NCBI RefSeq assembly: GCF_950023065.1
Contig: NC_088677.1
Coordinates: 46,082,555-46,146,554 of the forward strand
Length of the DNA: 64,000 nt
DNA from: Planococcus citri
Taxonomy: Eukaryota > Arthropoda > Insecta > Hemiptera > Pseudococcidae
Reading direction: 5' to 3'
The notes below the pieces were generated by a model that saw only the letters and a program-made list of their open reading frames with translations, was not told where the DNA came from and did no database searches. The translations under genes were made by a program, and so were the position numbers. Every line of letters begins with the position of its first letter. The stretch's first letter is position 1. Below are positions 25,660 to 37,700 of the stretch, piece after piece.

Positions 25660-25901
25660 AATAAAATTTAGCATCCCAAAAACCTTGTGAAGCTCTGATG
25701 CTCCTGGATCAAAGTGATGACAGGAGGAGATTGAAAAGACTCCATACAATGGATCTCTTGAGTTACTAAATGCACTACTATACTGATATTAATTTAATTT
25801 GTAAAATTTGTAAAGTGATGTTCTAATGTGATACGTTTAGGTTAATGAATTTCGTTCAGTTCCTTAAATAAACATATGAAAAAAAAAAAAAAAAAAAAAA
25901 A
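25660..25901 (+). mobile_element. 3' end of a 5'-truncated non-LTR retrotransposon
   Basis: A plus-strand frame ending at about 25769 reads CEALMLLDQSDDRRRLKRLH then TMDLLSY and stop, which resembles the C-terminus of ORF2 in insect LINEs. About 100 bases later comes AATAAACATATG followed by a run of about 24 A (25878-25901). A coding tail, AATAAA and poly(A) directly in the genome indicate retroposition. The 5' boundary cannot be seen; the copy is severely truncated. A processed copy of a host transcript is the alternative. Confidence 0.6.
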
Positions 25902-25904
25902 TCC

Positions 25905-28832
25905 AAAAACCTCATATATTTATATATCTACCTACATTTCCATGTTGAATTTTTTGAAATTTCATCTTTGCACTCTCCTTCTTATAAAGGGCTCATTTTC
26001 GGGCTAGAGACAAAATAAATCCTAAAATCGACTTCAGCGATCAGTACTTTTAAAAACCACTCTTTTGAACAGATATGTTTCATCTAGTCAGATAGGTAAG
26101 TACATCCTTGAGGAAAATGATCAATCTGATCGGATGAAATTTTTTCTCCTTGAGAAATTGTTTCATAATTTTAGATGATTAATTGATCATATTAGGTGAA
26201 CTTGTGAATTTTTTGGAAAAAATCATGATATGTATAAGAAAACAGAAACAAGTTATCAAAATGAACTTTTCAAGTATGTAGTACAGAATATTTAAAAATT
26301 CCACGAGTTGAAATTCCATAACAAGGAAGGCTTTCCACGAATGAAATTCGGTTCCTGTTCACGCAAATTAAATAAACGTCAGAAGTGGACTTGTAAAAAT
26401 ATCATTCGCACCTAAACCACGGGTTTCTTCAATGTTTACTTTGCTTCTGTGTACTTAATACGTATGGATATATATTTTTCCTGTTTCAAAAAGGTTCATA
26501 TTTTTTTTCGGGTCAAAAACGCACTTGTCCATTTTACGAATGAACTGCGCTCGTCGTATTCGCAACAACGTTATAATTTTGTTAATATTTTCACCGAAGT
26601 TCAGACCTGGCGTTATTTAAACACTTCGTTTGGTCATTTTTGTCACATACGTATGCAACCCGAGTGAAGCCTCGGGAATAAACCATGGCAATTTTCAAGA
26701 TATCGTCGACGACGATACGATATCAACCGCGGAGTCATACTTACTCGTAGGTAAAGCAATTTCAAAGGTTCGCGATAATACAAAATCAAGCAAACCGACT
26801 TCGTCAACTCATCTCGTTATTAAAATAAACATTAACGGAAAATTAAATTGACGCGTAAAATTAGAAACTCCGTTTAGCATTATGTACTGTATTTTGTATT
26901 TTACACGTCGACGATGACGACGACGCGACGTTGATACTTCTATATCACTATATTCTATACCTACTCGTATACCTACCTAACTACCTAGTACCTACAGTCA
27001 CAAAGCGTGGCAGTAATTAAAATTTTCAATCGATCATCGCTTGGGACTCGGCAATTATAATTAATTTTTCAATTAATTTTAAATCATCTTCGTCTAGGTG
27101 TTTATTTTCGGTTCAAACTTATTTGTTTATGTAATAAGTTGATATATGTACTTGGCATGAAATTGATTAAAGATTAAAAATAAGATTTACTCTGAGATAA
27201 AGTTGATTTGTTTGTGTAAAATTTCACTATGTAAATTGTTTATACACTTTCTGCACTTTCGCAAGTATACAATTTCCATCTCCGTAATAAGCTTCCAAGT
27301 CAATTAAAACCTTCTGATATGTAAACGTCAAGAGGAAACCATTAAATATTGGAAATTTTCGGTTAAATCTTTCACACCAAAATCCCCGGAATTTACTCGT
27401 AACACTGAAACTTTTATTAGAAAGCCGTGAATAATGTTGACACGCTAGTCGATACTACTTTAAAAATTCAACGACAGATTTCCTTTGCATCCTCATCCTT
27501 ACTTACTGTACCTCTCGTCTCGTCTCGTCTCGTCTTGCACCGAAAACCTGAAGATTTCGAATATTAAAAGAAAACAACCGAATCTTAGCCCCATAAGACC
27601 GGATCTTCACACCTGTTACATTCCTCTATCTGCTTTACCAGATACTCTTTCTCTCTTTCGATATTCGGAAATTCAAGGAAACCCCATGAAGAATAAAAAG
27701 AGGATTCTCAACAGCTAATTTCTCGCGAAAAATTTCACAAACATTTATGGAAATGACATTTTTAACGTATACGTTACATCGAAAACAAATACATTTTCTC
27801 ACCATTATAACCTTTCACGATCTACATAAATTCGCGATAGGGAAAAAAACAACGAGACAACAGAAAAATAGTAAACCTTATCGAATTCATGAAAATTTAT
27901 GAACGAAAAAAAATCTATAGCTAACCTTTAGCTATACTTATAGGTATCTACACGATTTCACATCGAAGCAATTCATCAACCAAGGGTTGATCTTAGATGG
28001 TGTATGACTTTCAGTTTAGAGTAAACGTTTGAAATTTTATGCGCTAGGTAGTTGATGTTTTACACACGCAAATTTCAATACTACCTGCAGTAAATAAATC
28101 AACAAAACACGTGGGTTATAAGTAATACTCGTGCGCTTTTCACGAAAATATAAAAGGAAAAACCAAGACAGAGAGCTGAGCGTTCAAATAAATTACGGAC
28201 AATTTCACGCGACTTACCTATACAGCAAAACAAGACAGCGAGTAAAATTTCACGTTCATTTGACTTAACAAATTTAGACGTCTCATTATCATCTGTTTAA
28301 CGAACCAACGAAATTTATTGCCTTTTAACGACTTCCCTCTGTGTTCTAGTTTCTATATTCTGACGTGTTTACATCGTCGTTTATACAACTTGGCCGATAT
28401 ATATTATTAAATATTAAGCAGATTTTATTTTCGACTCGATTCGACTGAAGTATTGTGTAACAATCGATAGGAAACAAGTAGCCAGTACGGTAAGTACGAG
28501 TATATCTAACTTGAAATATTTCGGTCATTTTTAACTGTATATATTTTGTCAAAGCCATTAGCCAATCACTTCAATTCAGATGTGCTTACTTTATTTAATC
28601 GAACAATCGTATTTATTCATCATACCGGCCAAATGAAAAACGAAGAAAAAGCAAAAGATGTATAAAAGTTTTCTCTCTAAGAAAATGTTTTCAAAATAAC
28701 AGAGAAACCTGTTCCCATTTCGTGGCATCCTTCACTGACCATTCTTCTCGTCGACAAATTGCTGCCTTACGAGAAGTACACGATATGCGTATAAAAAAAT
28801 TACACTAGGTATATGTATATATATGGACCTAA
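25905..28832. other. No gene found
   Basis: AT-rich, with CTCGT repeats near 27511-27535. ATG frames at 26449-26667, 26630-26851 and 27485-27718 have no recognisable domains. Confidence 0.55.
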
Positions 28833-28836
28833 GTAT

Positions 28837-29208
28837 CCTCGACGTCACCGTATATAAACAGTACCTTTTGGTCACCAGGCTTTTAAATGCCTCCGGAGGT
28901 GTATTTACTTCGTATTCGTAACCAGCACAGTTGTAATAGTGTTTATACTCTTTTCCCCACTTGATTTACATGCTTTGAGTTTATACAAAAAAAATTTACG
29001 AGAATGGTACCAATTTGCCTCCGATTATAAACCGATCTCTTCCGTGACCTTGTGTATTTAAAAAGATATTGACTATACCAAATTGTCACCTGCTGCCTTG
29101 CCTAATAGATTACATCTGCGCTGGCTACGAATACGAAAATATAACACAACTGGAAGCATTTAAAAAGCGGTGACCAAAAGGTACTGTTTATATACGGTGA
29201 CGTCGAGG
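28837..29208. mobile_element. 372-bp MITE with about 53-bp inverted ends and GTAT duplication
   Basis: The left end CCTCGACGTCACCGTATATA and the right end TATATACGGTGACGTCGAGG are exact inverted complements, and the match runs inward for about 53 bases with a small gap. GTAT lies on both sides (28833-28836 and 29209-29212). Each end carries a TATATAAACAG string. A 4-bp duplication is not diagnostic; the superfamily is unknown. Confidence 0.9.
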
Positions 29209-29391
29209 GTATGTTGGTGTTGATGGAACAAAAATTTTAAAATCTGTATACAGTAGGTGTATACATGACCTTTTCGTCACCGGACAAACTTTTCCCCTTT
29301 TACGTTTCAGGGGAAAACAAACCGTTTGCACTTGGTATACACAGGGAAACGTTTTCGTCACCGGCAAAACGCCTCCGTCACCAATTTCGGT

Positions 29392-29436
29392 GACCAAGAG
29401 AACGCGTGAGTATATAAAAGGTGACGTAGAGGTACC
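29392..29436. repeat. Third, diverged copy of the neighbouring MITE end
   Basis: GGTGACCAAGAG ... GTATATAAAAGGTGACGTAGAGG repeats the right end of the 28837-29208 element with substitutions, in the same orientation. Between the two right ends lie paired GTCACCGG motifs and a TTTTCCCC/GGGGAAAA hairpin (about 29287-29314). This may be the outer end of an older, larger relative. Confidence 0.65.
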
Positions 29437-29439
29437 CTT

Positions 29440-32167
29440 TGCATATCTATAGGTATAGGTACTCGAAACTAAGAGCGCTTTAACCTATATAGGTATACGA
29501 GTGAAAAATTTAAGCAAATATTCGCATATTTCTCCTTTTAATTCTCTCTTTTTCAAATATTCATCCGCGCAATTCCCTCCGAGACTTCTTCAAGTAGATA
29601 GATAGGTAGATATAGTTGGATGCTACATCGAATACGCAAAAAAAGAGATACGATTAAATTCTAACGCATTATTCCGCTGATTTTCAAAGCACTTGCATAC
29701 ATCTACAATACTTTTTACAATTTTCGATCTCGTATTTTCATCAACATATTTCATCATTCAACAATACATTTCACTTTCGTTTGCGTAAGAGAACTCAACG
29801 TAGGCGCTTAATGGACTAAAATGTATTCTCACTCAATAAATAACGCTGAGTAAACTTCATAGTGTGTCGAATACGCTCCTATTATGCCGAAAACGTTACA
29901 TTGAACATCTTCAAATCAGGAATGAAAGTTTGCAAGATTTGAAAACGATACGATAGATATTATTGAAGTTGAGCAGATAAGGGAATGAGATAAAATAAAA
30001 TTAAAAAAAAAAAAAAAGAAATGTTCAATAACTCTGAATGGGATATGTTAAGAGTTTAGAGGTAAGTATTCTGCTTCTGAGCTAGACTTGTCAAAATTCA
30101 ATTAAAATAAATTTCATTCGAAAAACTAATAATTATGTACTTTGATTATTTTCCATCAAATCGGAATAAAGATGAAATTCAAAACATTAGGTACCTGTAT
30201 AGGGAGCTAATCATTCCAATTCTTGAGAAAACTTGTTTTGCCGAAGTACGAAAATGCGATTTTGAAAATTTTTAAATTATAGTGGGTAAGAGAGAGCTTA
30301 AGAGGGATATAATGAAAAAAACGAGCAAAAATTCATTCAGAGAACTTTCAAATTAATAGCAATTAATGCGCTATACTTCCCTTTAATTTTTTTTAGGATT
30401 CCAATTTTAAAAAAAGAGGGGTCGTGTTCAAAATGAATGTTGACATTTCCCGATAATTTTTCAAATTTTCTAAATGGTAGCACTCAACTTTGGCAAGCAA
30501 CTTGGAAACTTGATCTCTTCCTCTGTAACTTCAAATTCTCCGAGTTCATCCAGTTTCGAAATATTGATCCTTCAACTTTTTGTAGTTTCGTGGAGAATGT
30601 GCTAATTCGTGAAAATTGTGAATATTCACCCTTTAGCCTTCTCCCCCACCCCCCACCCCCTGCAGAGTTTTGATAAAAGTTTTGTCATATGTATGTACTA
30701 TGGGATGAATCATAGGATCCAACAGATCCAACGCAACGTTCGACTTCATGGTTCCTTTTAGTTTATATGAGATAATCTGATTGCGTTGATGTTAATAAAA
30801 TTGCATACTCAGTTTGCCGTAAATACAGCATAATAATTATAATACCTACTACCTATGGTCAAACTAGGTGCAAAAATTTTACCTGGTTATTATGAAATAA
30901 TACGGTTGGGAGATCTGAATTTAATCACAAAACTGAAAAGCTCAAAACTTGACTTTCAGGGTAAAAGCTCAGAGTTTCAAGAGTTTCATGATAAGCGCTA
31001 AAATTAAAATTTACAATAAAGACCATTTCTTACTTTTTTTTTCAGTAAACAGCAACTGGGGCGAAGATGACTATACCAGACCTATTTTTTTTGGTCTGAT
31101 GTCTTGGAAGGCTCAAGAAATGAAAAGCCCGTGGGTAAATAAAGAATTAAAATGTGCATATAATATGTACTTTCAAGTATTCAACTTTCAAAATTCATTA
31201 TTGCAATAAAAGTGATTAGGTATATATATATTTTTTTCAAAATAAATAATTGATTAAAAAATTAATGGGTATCTATTTCCCCATTTTAATTTTATAGAGA
31301 GTGTTTCCATGTCTCTGCAATGAATTATACAGCTTGAATACCTATCTTGTGGGTATAGTAATAATTCACAAAATGACAATTCAATGGAAAAAAAATTCCA
31401 AAATGTTTTCAAAATGATAAGGAATGACGCGCGAAAAACCAATAAGTTATTATGATTTCAAATAGTTTTGTAGGCCATCAAAAATCTTTTTTTTTGATTT
31501 TTTTCATTTCCAAATGGAACTTGGTCGAGTATTTAATTTCGTACAAATTCGCTGCTGGTAGGTACATATTAAATTGAGTCGGGTGAAAGAAATTCTTTGC
31601 TTTAATCTAAGGGAACCAGCGGTGGGAGTGAAATACTTTTCGCTCAGTACCATAAGTAAGTTGGTAAGTAATTAGAAAAATTAATTTTCTCTAAAGAAAA
31701 ATTGCATCGCTGATAAATTAATTTTATAATCGTACCAACGCAACGTAAATTATTCAACTCGGCAACTCTCAAGTAAACCGGATTACTGCGAACGCTTGCT
31801 CCTTGAACAACATCTCGAATAACAGTAGGTAACTTAATTAATTACCATTATTTATCATATCCTGTAACTGTAAGTATTCGTTCTACGTATATTACATATA
31901 TATCGTCCATAGGGGTTATTTTAGTTCACCAGAGGATAGTAGTACAAGGTAAATATAGGTATCCGCTAAAACCTGGCTATATATGTATTGTGAAAAGAAC
32001 ACGTGCAATATTAAAACCGTTCATTGTTTTAGGAATCTTATATGTAATATTAAATAGGTATGTACGAGGGAGAAAAAAACTTGCATAGTCGACCAGAAAA
32101 ATTAATTAATGCTAGAAAAATGCTAATCCGGAAACAAGTTCAACTTTACGTTAAGTGATAAGCGCCT
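29440..32167. other. No gene found
   Basis: AT-rich DNA. A dispersed repeat end (CAGTTTGCCGTAAATAC) lies at about 30806-30826. A poly-pyrimidine/AG followed by a short open frame (31046-31209) is present but unsupported. Short C-rich runs occur near 30645. Confidence 0.5.
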
Positions 32168-32234
32168 CGGCGCACAGTGGTCCCTGAGAATTTCTATCCG
32201 GCCAAAATTCTGAAATTCACAGTATGGGGGTTTT

Positions 32235-33160
32235 CAAAGGTGCTGAATTCATTTTTTGAGCCATTTTGGCTCTAAACCTTCACAGAGCTTCTGGAGGAGA
32301 GAGCAAAATTTCAAAATTTTCAAAAAAATCATGTGACATATCAAAATGTATGTTTTCAAACCTTCTGAATACGTTTCTGGAAATCATTTTACTCAAAACT
32401 TCATTGGGGCTTCTGGAGGGGGGAGTTGAATTTCAAAATTTTCAAAAAAGTCATGTGACATATCAAAATGTATGTTTTCGAACCTGCTGAATACGTTTCT
32501 GGAAACCATTTTACTCAAAACTTCATTGGAGCTTCTGGAGGGGGGAGTTGAATTTCAAAATTTTCAAAAAAATCATGTGACATATAAAAATTTATGTTTT
32601 CGAACCTTCTGAATACGTTTCTGGAAACCATTTTACTCAAAACTTCATTGGAGCTTCTGGAGGGGGGAGTTGAATTTCAAAATTTTCAAAAAAATCATGT
32701 GACATATCAAAATGTATGTTTTCGAACCTTCTGAATACGTTTCTGGAAACCATTTTACTCAAAACTTCATTGGGGCTTCTGGAGGGGGGAGTGAATATTC
32801 AAAATTTTCAAAAAAATCATATGGGGTATCCAAATGTATGTTTTCGAATCTTCTAAAACGTTTCTGTGATTATTTTACTCAAAACTTCAATGGGCCTTCC
32901 ATAGGAGGGCTTTAAATTTCAAAATTTCCAAAAAATCATGTGTGGTATGGAAACATATGTTTTTGAACTTTCTAAATACGTTTCTGCGAACCATTTTACC
33001 AAAAACTCCAATAAAGGTTCTATGGGAGTGGGTAAAATTTTGAAATTTTCAAAAAAATCAAGTAGGATATCAAAATGCATATTTTTGAACCTTCTAACAT
33101 CGTTCCTGTAAACTATTTTACCCAAAATGTGTCTCATAAGGGAGGGGGTAGTGTTCCAAA
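32235..33160. repeat. Tandem array, 122-bp unit, about 7 copies
   Basis: A unit containing ATGTGACATATCAAAATGTA, then TTCTGAATACGTTTCTGGAA and CTTCTGGAGG, recurs. Its marker falls at about 32331, 32453, 32575, 32697 and 32819, a constant step of 122 bases. Two further, more diverged units follow to about 33160. The central units are nearly identical and the outer ones decayed, as expected of unequal exchange. It lies wholly inside the Transib-like element. Confidence 0.88.
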
Positions 33161-33929
33161 AATTGACCCTTGTTAGAGATTGTGACGTTATTGAATACAT
33201 TTTTCATGCATAGGCATAACAAGTTGAATATGAACCATCTCAATTACTTACCTATTTTGGAAAATTTTTCAAATGCCCTCTCTTTGAGTGACCATAAGTC
33301 AACCCCCTTGGGGCTGGCAACTTCGCCGCCCCTTCATTCAGTGGAGAATTTAGAGTAGAACAAAATCACTGAGGAGCATTTTTGAATAAAAATCCATATT
33401 TTTTAACTGATATGCAAAAAACCAAATTTGGGATGCTTAGAGTCCACAAAAAAGGGAGACGCGTACACCGGATTCACCCGCGCACGCCAAATTCGTTTTC
33501 AGCGTATCAAAAAACCCCCCAAATACCAAAATTCAGCTCGTTATCAAACTTTTCCCTGTGGAATGCTAATTTTCCTGGACAATTTACACTCATCCGCAGT
33601 TTGAATGTTACGTTGCTGCTTTATTAATTCATTTTCGCTTCAATTATTCTATTTTGTTCAATATTGGAGAGAAATATTTAGCCCCCAGACCCCCATTTAA
33701 TATAATCACTTCTTGGTAAAATGGTAAAATATTCAGTTGAAAAATGATAAGTAGATAATAGCAAAAAAATTAAATTTCTTATCAAAACTTGTTATAATTC
33801 ATTTTTAGTAATTGAAAACAAAAGTCAGCGTTGATATTCGCATTTTATAATATTTTTTTTGAAAAATCACTACTTCTTAACCAAACTTTATCAAAAAAAA
33901 CATCGATTCCTAGTAAAAAAATTTCAGAG

Positions 33930-34010
33930 TCCACCAAGATTCGAACCCATGACCATCATCTCCGCGATCCATCGCATCAAGCAGTACGCCACGAGGGCAC
34001 TGACCATCTG
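33930..34010 (-). mobile_element. tRNA-derived SINE head
   Basis: On the minus strand a B-box-like GGTTCGAATC (33938-33947) lies 33 bases downstream of an A-box-like TGGCGTACTGC (33981-33991), the spacing of an internal RNA polymerase III promoter. The sequence does not fold into an obvious intact tRNA with acceptor stem. A T-rich stretch follows rather than a tRNA 3' end. A degenerate tRNA gene is the alternative. Confidence 0.5.
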
Positions 34011-34712
34011 CCTCGTTTCAACGAAATACAGATCGCTAATCGTCAGCAATGTAACATTCAAACTGCTGACGAGTGTAAAACAGTGACGTCATAACCAGAG
34101 CCGATCTTGCCTTCACATGAAGCTATAGAAGAAACAAAATTTTTGAGAAAATCGCGTATTCAAACTTTTTCAGCTCAATTTTGAACGTATTTGTAACGTT
34201 TTCTTCCAAGGTAGCAGCTCGTAGCAAAAAGTAATGATTGGTAGTCAAAATACATACATTAAGGATGAAATGTATGCTCTTGATTTTTCCAAGAAATTCC
34301 AAGCAATTTTTGTAAGCATACTTATGTGAAAATGAAAATGTCAAAAATGTACTCTCTTTAAATGCTCAATGCTCGGCTTGAAATACTTCGAAACATAAAA
34401 ACGAATACAGATTTGAAATCAGCGTGAAAAATGCTATCAATTGATATAAACATGTGTTTCACTAGCACATTTGTAACATGTTGCGCGAAGTTTTAAAAAC
34501 GCGCACATTAATAGCAAAACCAGCTCATGGTAGAAACGTCCCCCTTTCCGCGTTGCTTTGGCAACAAATTTGACGTTTAGACAGTTGTCACATGCGATAC
34601 TAGATGTCTTGAAGGGTAATAATCAAAATGTGATTGTTGTTTTGGGTGGGCATTATTCTTCATTTTTTGGAATTTTGGCCGCATAGAAATTCTCAGGGAC
34701 CACTGTGCGGCG

Positions 34713-37700
34713 TACCTACATATTTATCGACCGAAAAACCAGAAGGCAAAAAAAAAAAGATGGTATTTTCTAATAAATTTTCGCTCGCATTGGTGCGGCA
34801 ATGTGATACGTGGCATATCCGTAAAATAAAGTGAATTTTTGCGGTTAGCAGTTTTATCTAAACGCTGTGGAACAGCTCGACACATACGACTATTCTAACT
34901 ATAAAAGTGTCTAATTTCAAATTTTCAGCAAACCTCTATACCACTTAGCAAGCTGAAAATTTCTCAACCTGATGCTTAACGTACATTTCATGTAACCGTT
35001 TCAAACGCGTCGGCACGTGTCCCAGTCAGCTCTCATTTTAAGTAAGTAGGTAGGTACATATACCTAAACCTATACGTAGGTAATCTTTTCGCCTTTTACA
35101 CTTGAATTCGCGTTTAATAGTCATTTTTCGCCTAACATAATATTTAACCGTTCCTTTTATGTGGTTTTTCACCCTCGCAAAGTCGCGACTAAAAGACGCA
35201 GACGTGCGGCAAATTATTATAACAACGTGCTTGATTTTTACTTATTTCGAAACCGAATAAATCTTATACGGAAACAATAGACGCCGAATTAAGGTGCATT
35301 CCGAAAGTACATAGGTCGGTAGAGGTACCTATAACGACTAATTCCTCCGTTGTTTAATCGCACGTGTTGGATGATTTGAAAAACTACCTATAGGTATATA
35401 TCATTGGTAAAGTAAGTTTACAAAATTGCGGTACGTTGGTTGCAAATTTACGCGAAATTTTTTCAATATCTTTTACAATTAATCGTACGTCGTTAAATCA
35501 AATAACAGCCATTAAATCCTATATCGATAAAAACATATTTCTATGTTACGTTTTCCTCGTCGTAGAGAAAAGTGAAACTTGAACGAAAATATATTTTTTT
35601 CCCTACACAGTTTTCGATAAAAGCTCTAATTAATGAAGCATTACTGAAAAATTCACGGCTTATAAATCACATCGTATTACCCTCCCATTATTTGCCTCCG
35701 ATTCCTTTATAAGCTCTGTTAACACACTTAAATTGCTTTTTCACTCAAAGCTATGATTAATGAATACATTAACTTCCATTCGCTGCGATTGGGTTTTTGT
35801 TAGTGAACCTAAATTTAAGCTATCTATTACAACAATCATAACTTAAACACACGAGTGAAATTTTTTTCTAGCGGCTTCGTGATCGCGTTGATGTAATAAG
35901 TTGAAGCTGACTGCGGAATGTAATTATCGCATCATTTATTTCGACGATGAAAAAGAAAAATGTTAGCATGGTTGTAAGATGTCAACGAGCTTTTAGTTAC
36001 ATAGGTAGTTTCTTTTATCTTTTTAGGTACTCGATACCTATAGGTGCTATACAACCGAGAGGATATACATAGGTACCCTTACCTATAAAATTCAGCGCTT
36101 TTTCCACATAACATATTACCTAACCCATATAACACTATTCCCTCTCTTCTCTTTACTTCGATGAAAAATTACGATTTTTCCAACATACATGTCATATTAT
36201 ACTACTTAAGAATACTTTTTCATTTTATTCGAAATATGTATTTACATTATTTTGTTCAACTATAGTTTTTGTTTCATTAACTACCTATATAATACATATG
36301 TGAAATAAATATTCAAATAGCGTCTGCTCTTACTTCTTTCAAGATTCAGGGAAAGAATACGGATTCGTGACTCGATTTTATTGATTTTTTTTTTTTGCTC
36401 AAAAGTCTCAATTTGAAAAAGTAATATCTTATATTGCATGTTTCATCCGTAGAGTAATATTGCGAATTTTCGAAATACATAAATAGGGGTTTAACTGAAT
36501 CATGAGCAGAAGAATTGTCATGTCGAATCGGTGACGAATAAATGTAGATTTCAATCGCGGAAAGAAGTTATCACTATGGAAGGTAAGCTTACTCGGCAAA
36601 AATTTCGAATTTTGAATATGTATTCGAGAATTTTATATGCACAGGTGGGTAATTATTCTCAAAAAAAGGTAAAATTTCTCAAAGGTTTTAGCATGAATTT
36701 TTTTTGTTCCATGGAAGGATCGCCCCTCACACATTTCACATTTGGTATTGAGATTTTTAGCCTCTCCTTTCATTGGTGTACATTCGATTTTATACACCAA
36801 ATGTCCTTCGACTTGCCTGTCACACGCCATGTTCTTGAAAATAAATGTTAAAAGTGTCATGAACTTCATTTTGGGGGGGAGGGGATTGACATATTCTCAT
36901 TATCATAGAACACAAAGGTATACTATTATTGTGCAAATTGCAATTGCAATAAGTCCATAGGAAGCTCATATTTCACATTTGAGAACTGTCTCACAGTTTT
37001 TGTGCCAATTTTAGAGCAATTTTTAATTATTTTTGCTAGCTTCCCAAACCAACATTTTTTTCTGGTGAGTGGCTGCACTGGTTCACTGTTTTCATAGAAA
37101 TGTTACCCCGTACCGTTATTTTAAAAACCTACGAAACGCCTCGTTCTGATCGTACCTCATCTCTGAAGTTTTGATATTTAGAAAAATCTGTGCCCTGCGG
37201 CTTGCGTTTTTATTTACCCTAATAATGAACCCGCCAAAGACCATAATTGAGAAAGGGAAGTTATTCTACATGAGAAGTACACATTTATTACGTGTTAAAA
37301 ATCAAATTATGTCCAGTAAGTAAGGCTAGAAACGAAAAAACGTTGAGATTGTCCTTCGGCTTGTGCAGCGCTCATGCATCTGTCCGTCGACTTGGCCAAA
37401 TTTCAGAAAGCTGTACATACTTTTATCGCGCTAGTCGACATATTACAGATTACACGATGATATAAGCAAAATTTGACATTTTCCCCCTCCCCACGCCTCA
37501 CCCTCCACCTCTACAAAAAAAATAACTCCACATTCGAATTCTACGACCTCGAAAACATATCAATCGACATATTATTGCACATCGATGAGGGTCGAATCCT
37601 AATTATCGCCGGTTTAAGGGGGTCAGGGCCCACAGTGGGGGGATTAAATTGAGGCCAACACTAAAAATGGGATGTGGCATACATATACAAATGATTCCCA

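Larger units (their letters stand above)
32173..34707. mobile_element. Transib-like non-autonomous transposon, 2.5 kb
   Basis: Both ends begin with CACAGTGGTCCCTGAGAATT and are inverted complements for about 38 bases, with one mismatch (TATCCGG versus TATGCGG). The five bases CGGCG occur immediately outside each end (32168-32172 and 34708-34712). Transib elements, the relatives of RAG1, are known for CAC-starting ends and 5-bp duplications with consensus CGNCG, and CACAGTG equals the RAG recombination heptamer. No transposase frame remains: the body is filled by a 122-bp tandem array, a SINE head and unassigned sequence. The Transib assignment rests on ends and duplication only. Confidence 0.75.

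Noticed and set aside
33938..34003. Functional tRNA gene
   Set aside because: Boxes A and B are present but no acceptor stem or complete cloverleaf is visible, and the location is inside a transposon.
33831..34094. Overlapping ORFs containing RTHDHHLRDPSHQ or PPRFEPMT
   Set aside because: They are translations of the tRNA-like SINE head on the opposite strand, not genes.
36531..36960. Overlapping sense and antisense ORFs
   Set aside because: Both strands are open by chance in low-complexity sequence; no conserved residues or splice context.
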